A stretch of 60,539 bases of DNA from contig QBMS01000001.1 of the NCBI GenBank assembly GCA_003249095.1, positions 1-60,539 of the forward strand, written 5' to 3'. Position numbers and translations under genes: made by a program. Below, in pieces: positions 53,864 to 60,539 of the stretch. How positions within the stretch are numbered: the first letter of the stretch is position 1; each line of letters starts with the position of its first letter. This DNA is from Snowella sp. GTDB taxonomy: Bacteria > Cyanobacteriota > Cyanobacteriia > Cyanobacteriales > Microcystaceae. The notes below the pieces were generated by a model. That model worked only from the letters and a program-made list of their open reading frames with translations. It did no database searches and had not been told where the DNA came from.

Positions 53864-55177
53864 TTATTTACTATCAATGATTTTTTTATAAATTTCTACA
53901 GTTTGATCTGCACATTTTTTCCAACTAAATTGTTTAGCTCGTTCTAATCCTTTTTGTTTTAGATTTTCTCTTAGGGATTCATCAGTTAGAACATTAAGCA
54001 TTGCTTGACAAAGTTGATCTTGGTCTTTTGGGTCAATTAGGATGCCAGCATCACCAACTACTTCAGGGAGAGATGTGGAATTAGAAGAGATAACGGGAGT
54101 TCCACATTGCATGGCTTCAAGAATAGGTAAGCCAAATCCTTCATACAAAGAGGGAAAAATAAAGGCTATTGCACCGCTATAGATTGCACTAAGATCTTCG
54201 TCGGGGACGTAGCCCGTCATAATTATTCGATCTTTATATTCAGCAATTTTTTCGAGAGCTTTTTGAATTTCTGGTCTTTTATAACGATTTGTTCCAATTA
54301 AAACTAAGTTTATATCTAGGTTGGGTTGCTCATTAATTAGGGTTACAAAAGAGTCAATCAAATGAGGAATATTTTTGTGTAATTGTAGCTGACTAGCTAA
54401 ACACAAAAAATATTGATTTTCTGGGATTTTATAATTTGCTTTAGTCTCTTTAATAACTTCAAGATTGGTTACAGGATGAAACTGTTTGTCAGCAGCCAAC
54501 GGGCAGACAAAAACTCTTTCAATAGGCATTTGTGTATATTCACAAAATTCTTGACGAGTATACTCGGAGATACAACTAACCCAATCATTATTTATGTCAA
54601 TACTATCAATTATTTTTTCAAAATAGCTAGTTGAAGAAGAATTAATATACTGGGGAAACTTAATAGGAATTAAATCGTATATTGTTAAAAGCCTGGGTAG
54701 ATTACACGTTAGTTCTTTTGAGGGAAGCCTATAGTAAGTAGAATGAAAAATATCATATTTTCTAGTATCAAAATACTGATCACAATCATATAAGCATAGT
54801 TTAGTTATATCTAAAATTTTTGTTAATGCTCTAATGATAATAGACTTCCAAGAATATCTGGGTAAACTTTGAAATTTTCTAGAGAAATATGCTTTATAAA
54901 TCACCTCATAAAACCATTGAATTCCTAATTTGCTTGTAAATGTATTATCAAAATCACATGAATAACCTTTTAAATAGCTTTTAATATACAGAGGACAAGC
55001 AATTGATGATAATGCTAAATTCATACTAGAGATACTTGTCAAAGTTATTTCAACCTCTTGTTTTTTTAATAATTCTAAAAGAATTTCCTCGACTACTCGA
55101 TAAATTCCCGTTTTTGAATCGGGATAGCTAAAGTAAGTTCCTAGTATGGTTATATCATAACAAACATTAATCTTCAT
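53864..55177 (-). CDS. Glycosyltransferase family 4, paralog B
   Basis: The 437-residue enzyme has the same pattern as paralog A (TGIYRVVEEILLELL at the start; LCLASQLQLHKNIPHLI; SLYEGFGLPILEAMQCGTPVI). It is more AT-rich than its copy and has diverged most in the N-terminal acceptor half, which suggests a different acceptor sugar. The 63-base spacer to the methyltransferase gene is AT-rich and without signals. The pair probably adds successive residues of one repeat unit. Confidence 0.9.
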   Translation of the reverse strand: MKINVCYDITILGTYFSYPDSKTGIYRVVEEILLELLKKQEVEITLTSISSMNLALSSIACPLYIKSYLKGYSCDFDNTFTSKLGIQWFYEVIYKAYFSRKFQSLPRYSWKSIIIRALTKILDITKLCLYDCDQYFDTRKYDIFHSTYYRLPSKELTCNLPRLLTIYDLIPIKFPQYINSSSTSYFEKIIDSIDINNDWVSCISEYTRQEFCEYTQMPIERVFVCPLAADKQFHPVTNLEVIKETKANYKIPENQYFLCLASQLQLHKNIPHLIDSFVTLINEQPNLDINLVLIGTNRYKRPEIQKALEKIAEYKDRIIMTGYVPDEDLSAIYSGAIAFIFPSLYEGFGLPILEAMQCGTPVISSNSTSLPEVVGDAGILIDPKDQDQLCQAMLNVLTDESLRENLKQKGLERAKQFSWKKCADQTVEIYKKIIDSK

Positions 55178-55240
55178 AATTTATAATTTAGTTAGTAATT
55201 TAAACGTAATACATAGTCACTAAATAATCATATTAATGAT

Positions 55241-56179
55241 CTAGTTTGGCACTCTAATGATTAAACCAATAGAAGTTGATACAAATTCATTGGCGAGTTT
55301 TAGTCTCAAATGAGGTTCACTTAAGTACGGTGGGAGGTCAATATATTTTTCTAGTTTATCCTCACCAATCGCATAATCTATTGTTTCAACGATAAATCCA
55401 TTTATTTTGAGTTTTTCTACAAATTCTTCTATATCACGTCTACGATAAATAACAAAGCTAGGGTTATTGTCTAGCGTTCTGTCATTAGAACTTACGTTAA
55501 ACTCAGTGGTATGAACTGCAATGCCACCTGGCTTAAGAAATTTGAGAGAATTATATACAAAATCTAAGCCATTTTTGATCGATCCTAGATGTTCAAAAGC
55601 GCATGATGACCAACAAAAATCAAACTTTCCGAGATTGTTAGGAATATTATTCATGTCAACATTTTTGAATCTTACTTTTTCTTCAAACAACTGAGTCCCA
55701 CATAATCCTCGTTCATTAAGATCTGATAAATTATTACTGTGCTGATTCGTCGAAACCCATCCTAGTAATTTGGCTTTTTCTATTTCTAAATCAGTTGCCA
55801 AGATATTAATACCGTAACTCGCAAAAAGAGAAATTAAAGGTTCTTTTCCACATCCAAAACCTACTCCATCTAGGTCAGGACGAAGATAATTTCGTTCGTA
55901 TAAAACATGACAAATAAAAACAAACTCCCATTGTTTTCTATGAAAACGTGGAGACTCTCCTAATTTTTTACACCAATAAGAATATAAAGGCATTCTAAAA
56001 TGCTGTTGTCTACATAACGTGGAAGAAAAAACATAAGGATAATCTGATAATGCAAAATCAGGTATAGATTCATAAATCCCTAATGTTAAAATTCGATAAT
56101 GCAGCAATAGCGGATCTAAAATCTTACTAGTAACTTTCAAAATAATAGATTTTAGTGATTTAATCATTTTTAGGTACAT
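55241..56179 (-). CDS. SAM-dependent methyltransferase in polysaccharide cluster
   Basis: This 312-residue protein has a long N-terminal part (KSIILKVTSKIL and on) and then a class I methyltransferase core: GVGFGCGKEPLISLF (motif I), ATDLEIEKAKLLGW, NVDMNNIP, FCWSSCAFEHLGSIKNGLDF and a late PGGIAVHTTEFN. Other members of such clusters methylate sugars or aglycones. It could decorate the growing polymer. The start lies one base after the stop of the nucleotidyltransferase gene. An alternative start at 56167 would drop four residues. Confidence 0.82.
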   Translation of the reverse strand: MYLKMIKSLKSIILKVTSKILDPLLLHYRILTLGIYESIPDFALSDYPYVFSSTLCRQQHFRMPLYSYWCKKLGESPRFHRKQWEFVFICHVLYERNYLRPDLDGVGFGCGKEPLISLFASYGINILATDLEIEKAKLLGWVSTNQHSNNLSDLNERGLCGTQLFEEKVRFKNVDMNNIPNNLGKFDFCWSSCAFEHLGSIKNGLDFVYNSLKFLKPGGIAVHTTEFNVSSNDRTLDNNPSFVIYRRRDIEEFVEKLKINGFIVETIDYAIGEDKLEKYIDLPPYLSEPHLRLKLANEFVSTSIGLIIRVPN

Positions 56180-56180
56180 T

Positions 56181-56918
56181 TTAATTAGATATTGTCAACT
56201 GTTCAAAATTTATTAGATCATTGGGTGTTCCTAGCCCATACATTCCGTTACTAACACTACCAATATTATAATATCCGAGATAAAGATTTTTTTGAAGCAT
56301 TTCATTATAAACAGGAGCGACATAAAATTCATTGTTGACTCGTAAATTTTTTGCGATCATAAGTTCTGCTCCTTCTACAAAATCTGAACCTCGACGATAG
56401 TTATAAATGCCCACCGTTGCCTCCTGAGAAACCACCTGCTTCTCAACAACTTCTATAATTTTGCCTGAGTTATCCAAACGAACAAAAGACCATTTTGGAT
56501 CGTCTGCCGTCATCGTCATAATCAGCCCATCCAGGTTTTTATCTTCCATTTCAGAAAGATACATATTAATATCCGCATCTATCCATTGATCACAATTTGC
56601 AATCATTAAAGGCATATCATTATTAATCAATGCTTTAGCCAATAAAACCGTACAAGCCGCCCCTTCTGTTACTTCATTAATAGTTAAAATAATACTATCA
56701 GGAGACCACTGACAAAGCTTGTCTGCTAATCCAAACTCATTTATATGTTGCTCTTGACAAATGAAAATAAAACGATGCTCAGTTTTTGGCTGAAGATTTT
56801 CAATCACTAATTGAATCATCGGTTTCCCCTTTACAGATATTAGAGGTTTCGGCAACGTATATCCCGCTTGAAAAAAACGACTACCTCTTCCTGCCATTGG
56901 AATAACAATATTAAGCAT
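56181..56918 (-). CDS. Sugar-nucleotide nucleotidyltransferase (first paralog)
   Basis: Three ATGs lie in tandem; the third (56918, six bases after GGAG) is chosen, giving 245 residues. The GxGxR signature VIPMAGRGSRFFQAGYTLPKPLI and the metal Asp in LMIANCDQWID are intact, so it should transfer a nucleotide to a sugar or alditol phosphate. The C-terminal part is short and lacks the left-handed beta-helix of bifunctional enzymes. Its start overlaps the stop of the cupin gene, so the two are translationally coupled. A second paralog is at 58523. Confidence 0.85.
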   Translation of the reverse strand: MLNIVIPMAGRGSRFFQAGYTLPKPLISVKGKPMIQLVIENLQPKTEHRFIFICQEQHINEFGLADKLCQWSPDSIILTINEVTEGAACTVLLAKALINNDMPLMIANCDQWIDADINMYLSEMEDKNLDGLIMTMTADDPKWSFVRLDNSGKIIEVVEKQVVSQEATVGIYNYRRGSDFVEGAELMIAKNLRVNNEFYVAPVYNEMLQKNLYLGYYNIGSVSNGMYGLGTPNDLINFEQLTISN

Positions 56919-57246
56919 CATCATCTCCACATAAATACTTATCGTTATTAGCACCAGGTAGCTTAACAACAACAGTTGTCACATCGGTCAATGCTAAAAA
57001 ATCTGTTTTTTCCCCTGGTTCAATCACAATCATATCTCCTGTTAGGTAGTGATTTCCCGACATTTTGACTTCACCCGAAACGATAACAGTAATTTCTGTG
57101 GCAACTTTGTGAAAATGCCAGTCCTCGTAAGAGCCAGCTTTATAAGTTTTAATCCCTACTTCAACATCATTTGTGATGTAAAGACTAGGACTAAAGTTAC
57201 CAACAAACCATCCCTTAAACATATTTTCTAGAAGTTCTTTACGCAT
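56911..57246 (-). CDS. Cupin-fold protein (possible sugar isomerase or metal-binding)
   Basis: The 111-residue double-stranded beta-helix protein carries cupin motif 1 (DWHFHKVATEITVIVSGEVKMSG) and motif 2 (GDMIVIEPGEKTDF). Two His and a Glu form a metal-binding patch. Short cupins in such clusters may isomerise or epimerise sugars or act as binding proteins. The final residues CGDDDA overlap the start of the nucleotidyltransferase. Its activity is not predictable. Confidence 0.82.
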   Translation of the reverse strand: MRKELLENMFKGWFVGNFSPSLYITNDVEVGIKTYKAGSYEDWHFHKVATEITVIVSGEVKMSGNHYLTGDMIVIEPGEKTDFLALTDVTTVVVKLPGANNDKYLCGDDDA

Positions 57247-57281
57247 ATTGTTCCTAATTTATATAAAGTAAATAAAGATAA

Positions 57282-58466
57282 TCAATTTATTTTATATGAA
57301 AAATCAATTATTTCTCCAATTGGGTAAGAGATTTTTCGTGTTTCATCCGAAATTTTATCTTGATATGTATGGCACTGAAAATTAAGCCAATCCGCAAAAT
57401 TAAATAATTTGTTGGTTTTAATAAAATCGTAAGAAATATCTCTATACTCTAGTTCGTTTTGATATTTTGGCCAATATAAATCGAAAATTTCTTTGTCAAC
57501 TATACAAAAAATTTCCGAATAAACATCCCAACTATCAGAAATCGTCCATGCTGGTGTGTATTCAATTTTATTGAGATAGTTCGTAAGAAGATATGATTCT
57601 GGAAACAAGTTTTTTTCCATATTGCCCAATGTCTCTAGATAATCAGGTGCTACTTTTTCTCTTTCATCTAATGGAGGACTCCAAAACTTATCTAAATCTG
57701 ATGTATATCCAAACAAAAACATATCAGATATACTATATAAGCGATATTTGTAAGTATTAAGACTAATTGCGATAATCCGCCCAAGTTGATGAATTGATGG
57801 TTGTTTCAACGGAAAAGCTTTCAGAATACTTAATAAAACAGCTTCCGTATTGGGAGCATAAATCCGTTGGTCAGATCGAGTTTTTAGACTATATAAACAA
57901 TCTAATTCTTGAGCTTTTTGTATTCCTGAATAAGAACTGATAATCTGATAATTAACATTTAAAATTCCTGGATTAATTGGTTTATTATTTAATACAACGA
58001 AAATATCTTCATTTTTGAATTTCTCAAGGTAGAATTGATCTTCGTCATTCCATGTTGACAGGATAATTTTAGATTTATGAAATATTTTTTTATATAATCT
58101 AATAGATTCAAAAGTAAAATCATTTGCCTTAATAATCGGGCCTTGAATAATAATAGCTATATTCGAGAAGGTATAAAAATTATCAGGAAGAGTTTCAATT
58201 CCTTCTGTAAAAATTGGCCGTAAGTGGCAAGTAAAATACATTCTTTGAGATGGTTCATTTGATAAAGAAATCAATCTTAAAAAACCTCTATCTTTTAATG
58301 CGTCTAAAGATAAAAAAGATAACGGTTTGTTTCTCACAATACACTCATCTATCATTGTTTCCATTAATTTTCCTAATTCTTTCTGCGGCAAACAGGAAAC
58401 AATAAATTGAGAAAGTTTTCTTAATCCTCGACGAAAAATAAAATGTAAAAAGCTTGAAATTTTCAT
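57282..58466 (-). CDS. WavE-like lipopolysaccharide synthesis protein
   Basis: The 394-residue protein has the WavE-type features: IAIIIQGPIIKANDFT, then a donor-site strand KSKIILSTWNDED and YSLKTRSDQRIY. WavE in Vibrio takes part in LPS core assembly, and the family is thought to be glycosyl- or phosphotransferases. There are no membrane helices; a hydrophobic N-terminus (FLHFIFRRGLRKL) may attach it to the membrane. It separates the two nucleotidyltransferase blocks of the cluster. The exact reaction is unknown. Confidence 0.72.
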   Translation of the reverse strand: MKISSFLHFIFRRGLRKLSQFIVSCLPQKELGKLMETMIDECIVRNKPLSFLSLDALKDRGFLRLISLSNEPSQRMYFTCHLRPIFTEGIETLPDNFYTFSNIAIIIQGPIIKANDFTFESIRLYKKIFHKSKIILSTWNDEDQFYLEKFKNEDIFVVLNNKPINPGILNVNYQIISSYSGIQKAQELDCLYSLKTRSDQRIYAPNTEAVLLSILKAFPLKQPSIHQLGRIIAISLNTYKYRLYSISDMFLFGYTSDLDKFWSPPLDEREKVAPDYLETLGNMEKNLFPESYLLTNYLNKIEYTPAWTISDSWDVYSEIFCIVDKEIFDLYWPKYQNELEYRDISYDFIKTNKLFNFADWLNFQCHTYQDKISDETRKISYPIGEIIDFSYKIN

Positions 58467-58522
58467 TTTTTTGGATTAATTATATTGATATTTAGAAAAA
58501 ATCGATTTTGACTTAAGATATA

Positions 58523-59284
58523 CTAAATATTGATTTGTATCTTATTTCGTAAATATTCTTCATAAAACTCTACACCTTTAGGAGAAGCTAAAGAAAAATA
58601 CTTTTCACGAGGGATTTTATAAATACCAATTTTTGCTTGTTGAAGTAACATTTCGTTAAAACTAGGACACACATAAAAAATACCATTCACATGGGCATCT
58701 TTTTTAATCATATTCATAGTAGCTTGCACAAAACTTTGCCCTTTTGCAAAATAATACACTCCTGCGGTTGCTAAATTGCTAATAGGTCTTTTCTCTGCTG
58801 CTTCGACGACTAAACCCTCTTTATTACAACGTATATAAGACCAACGAGGATGAACTGCTTCAAATACAATAGTTCCCCCATCCAAATTTCTTACTTGAAA
58901 GTCATTAATCACTGCACCTAAATCCGTCTCTAAAATTTGATCACCATTAATAATAATAAGCGGTTCAGTATTATTAATGTACTCAATAGCCAGCAATGCA
59001 GTGCAAGCGGCTCCTGTTGTCTTACCCTGTATTTCGATAACTTGTGTTCCAGAAGCCAGTAGATTAATTACTCCACCTGTATAACTATAACGATTCTCCT
59101 CAGAACGAATCATACAAATAAGCTGAATAGTCTGTTCTTGAAGACTTTCAATACTTTTTTGGACACTGTGAATAACGTGTTGAATCAGTGGTAATCCTTG
59201 AATTTCAATAAGATTTTTGGGATATATGTAACCTGCTTCATGAAAAGCATCGCTAGATCCTGCCATTAAAAGAAGAATATTCAT
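58523..59284 (-). CDS. Nucleotidyltransferase-like protein (second paralog, altered signature)
   Basis: The 253-residue protein is related to the gene at 56181 (GAACTALLAIEYINNTEPLI, IINGDQILETDLG), but the GxGxR signature is changed to MAGSSDAFHEAGYIYPKNLI: the Arg that contacts the nucleotide phosphates is replaced by Asp. The metal Asp in NGDQ is kept. It may have lost catalysis, or use an altered nucleotide. It ends three bases before... the HAD gene stop, so it is tightly packed with it. Both paralogs may serve different substrates. Confidence 0.78.
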   Translation of the reverse strand: MNILLLMAGSSDAFHEAGYIYPKNLIEIQGLPLIQHVIHSVQKSIESLQEQTIQLICMIRSEENRYSYTGGVINLLASGTQVIEIQGKTTGAACTALLAIEYINNTEPLIIINGDQILETDLGAVINDFQVRNLDGGTIVFEAVHPRWSYIRCNKEGLVVEAAEKRPISNLATAGVYYFAKGQSFVQATMNMIKKDAHVNGIFYVCPSFNEMLLQQAKIGIYKIPREKYFSLASPKGVEFYEEYLRNKIQINI

Positions 59285-59287
59285 AAA

Positions 59288-59920
59288 CTATACATTTCCC
59301 TCCAAATGCTGAATATAATTAAGAATATTATCTAGATTTACTTCTAGAACAGATTTCACGATTAGAAGATGAGCATTCGCTTCTTTTGCGGCTTTAATTC
59401 CATTTTCATTATCTTCAATTACTAGGCATTCTTGGGGCATAAGTCCAAATTTTTGAATGGATTTTTGGTAAATTTCAGGGTTAGGCTTACCGAGAATAAC
59501 ATCTTGATTACTCAGCATAAATTCAAAATAAGATATTAAATTACTTTTTTGCATCATTATTTCAATCGTGTTACGAATAGAATTAGATGCAACAGCAAGA
59601 CGATAGCCCATCATCTTGAGATTAGAAAGTGCGTATTCATGCTGAAAAATGGGTTTACAACGAGCATGAACAAGTTCAAGTGTATAAATTTGCTTAAGCT
59701 CATTAAGAAAGCTATGAAGTGAAGTAGGTAAACCTTTTTCTTTTGAAAGAAGCTCTAATTTTCGGCGAGTAGGTAATCCATCAAAAGTCACTAAATGATC
59801 GTAACGACTAATCGTATAACCAAAATGAGCTAATGCTCTATTGAGAGCTTCGTAGTGCCAATCTTTAGCCTCTATCAATACTCCATCCATATCAAAAATA
59901 ATAGCTTTGATTTTAGTCAT
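59288..59920 (-). CDS. HAD-superfamily phosphatase/mutase (beta-PGM-like)
   Basis: The ATG at 59920 (MTKIKAIIFDMDGVLIEA) is taken; an upstream start at 59971 is less likely. The 210 residues have the nucleophile motif DMDGVLIEAKD, the second Ser/Thr in VASNS, the Lys in VILGKPNPEIY and the C-terminal metal motif VIEDNENGIKAAKEA. The cap is helical, as in beta-phosphoglucomutase and GmhB-type enzymes. It may dephosphorylate a sugar or alditol bisphosphate before nucleotidyl transfer. The start overlaps the stop of the GDPD-like gene (TGATG). Confidence 0.88.
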   Translation of the reverse strand: MTKIKAIIFDMDGVLIEAKDWHYEALNRALAHFGYTISRYDHLVTFDGLPTRRKLELLSKEKGLPTSLHSFLNELKQIYTLELVHARCKPIFQHEYALSNLKMMGYRLAVASNSIRNTIEIMMQKSNLISYFEFMLSNQDVILGKPNPEIYQKSIQKFGLMPQECLVIEDNENGIKAAKEANAHLLIVKSVLEVNLDNILNYIQHLEGNV

Positions 59921-60539
59921 CACATCTTCCCCATTAATATATTTTGGGCTTCTTCTGGAAAATCTGTACATAATAAAAGATTAGGATGATTAAGAATTTT
60001 CATAGAAGCGAGTTGTTGCCAAAAAGGATAATGATTTCGTTGATGTAGTTCAGGCGAAACGAGACAAACTTTTTTCTTGGCATTTAGATGAGCCGTTAAT
60101 ATATCTTCTGTTATCCAATCATCTTCAAAACAATCTATCCATACTCCTTGAACTGATTCATATAGAATCGGCTGAACTTCAATTTCACTTTGACGAGTAA
60201 AAGTGTTAAATCCCTGATTGATGTAGAGACGCATATCAGGAATAGACATATCAAACACAAAGTAATTGCTGATATGATATTTCTCTAAAGTTGAATTTAA
60301 CAGATTTTGTAAGCCATCACATTTAATATTTAATGCTAGAGGTAAAGTATTATTATATTCATTATAAATACCGAAAAAAGTCTCAAGACTCATTTCATTA
60401 CCTAAAGGTAGATCATGTGAAATAACTAAATTTCCTCCAAAATCACGCAAGTCTGTTTCTGTCCCAAAACCCAATTCAAAAGAACGTCGAAAAGCAATTT
60501 CTTGATTTTTTTCTTTAGAGCTTTTCCAATAACCACGAT
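59920..60539 (-). CDS. GDPD-like phosphodiesterase (cut by window end)
   Basis: The frame is open to the window edge; the first complete residues read RGYWKSSKEKNQEIAFRR, and the partial codon before fits His, giving the HRG motif of glycerophosphodiester phosphodiesterases. GTETDLRD and VISHD follow as in that family, and then a shortened TIM-barrel. The enzyme would cleave a glycerophospho- or alditol-phospho-diester. It is transcribed with the HAD, nucleotidyltransferase and WavE genes, so a phospho-substituent on the polymer is suspected. The gene is about 206 residues so far; the rest is outside. Confidence 0.75.
   Translation of the reverse strand, partial: RGYWKSSKEKNQEIAFRRSFELGFGTETDLRDFGGNLVISHDLPLGNEMSLETFFGIYNEYNNTLPLALNIKCDGLQNLLNSTLEKYHISNYFVFDMSIPDMRLYINQGFNTFTRQSEIEVQPILYESVQGVWIDCFEDDWITEDILTAHLNAKKKVCLVSPELHQRNHYPFWQQLASMKILNHPNLLLCTDFPEEAQNILMGKM

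Overview
The window comes from a cyanobacterium. It carries the allophycocyanin core genes apcA-apcB-apcC, a thylakoid photosystem I accumulation factor, a pheophorbide-a-oxygenase-like Rieske protein, EbsA, several families found mainly in cyanobacteria (DUF4336, DUF3143, DUF6464, DUF29), and very many copies of the HIP1 octamer GCGATCGC. G+C is moderate (low forties by eye). A unicellular or colonial chroococcalean type is plausible, but the genus cannot be fixed from sequence alone.

Layout. 1-6.5 kb: a truncated zinc-ribbon (transposase-like) gene at the left edge, a spacer with three hairpin repeats, YbjN, TetR and DUF4336 proteins, a receiver-PAS-histidine kinase, and two small or secreted proteins. 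6.7-12 kb: HNH endonuclease, a ketosynthase next to type 2 IPP isomerase (fni), tRNA-Met(CAU), a BioD-like/DRTGG protein, EbsA and RadC. 12.2-18.2 kb: a nitrile-hydratase locus (activator, beta, alpha, SLH/OprB-type porin, small secreted protein) facing a divergent AraC regulator; the alpha subunit has a twin-arginine signal. 18.2-23.2 kb: housekeeping genes (LMW phosphatase, HIT, methyltransferase, a LexA without its catalytic serine, Na+/H+ antiporter, rRNA methyltransferase). 23.4-27.2 kb: a 1016-residue KAP NTPase whose C-terminal FGE/C-type-lectin-like domain ends in what looks like the variable repeat of a diversity-generating retroelement, followed by a decayed copy of the Rieske gene. 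28-39 kb: glycogen-debranching-type enzyme, DUF3143/J-domain pair, PSI factor, DUF1517, rimK, an inserted-looking GTPase plus two-TM protein cassette, an AstE/AspA-like hydrolase, the intact Rieske gene, a frameshifted DUF2283 gene and an SGNH hydrolase. 39.4-46.5 kb: DUF6464, apcABC, a cNMP-binding protein, ilvB, Uma2, hemF. 46.6-50.3 kb: an accessory patch of SRPBCC, DUF29 and two Rpn/PD-(D/E)XK-type genes interleaved with relics of another nuclease-like gene. 50.4 kb to the end: a surface-polysaccharide cluster (Gmd, three GT4 glycosyltransferases, methyltransferase, two nucleotidyltransferases, cupin, WavE-like, HAD phosphatase, GDPD-like phosphodiesterase cut by the window end).

The most notable systems are: (i) the candidate DGR-diversified KAP-NTPase sensor; (ii) a nitrile hydratase probably exported as a folded, metal-loaded complex by the Tat pathway, with its own porin and regulator; (iii) a two-gene GTPase/membrane-protein cassette lodged between rimK and its usual AstE-like partner; (iv) a polysaccharide pathway with two nucleotidyltransferases, a HAD phosphatase and a GDPD-like enzyme, which suggests a nucleotide-activated substituent. 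Dispersed hairpin repeats with a conserved GTAGGGGC base and changing palindromic cores occur in the first 40 kb, two of them inside the nitrile-hydratase operon.
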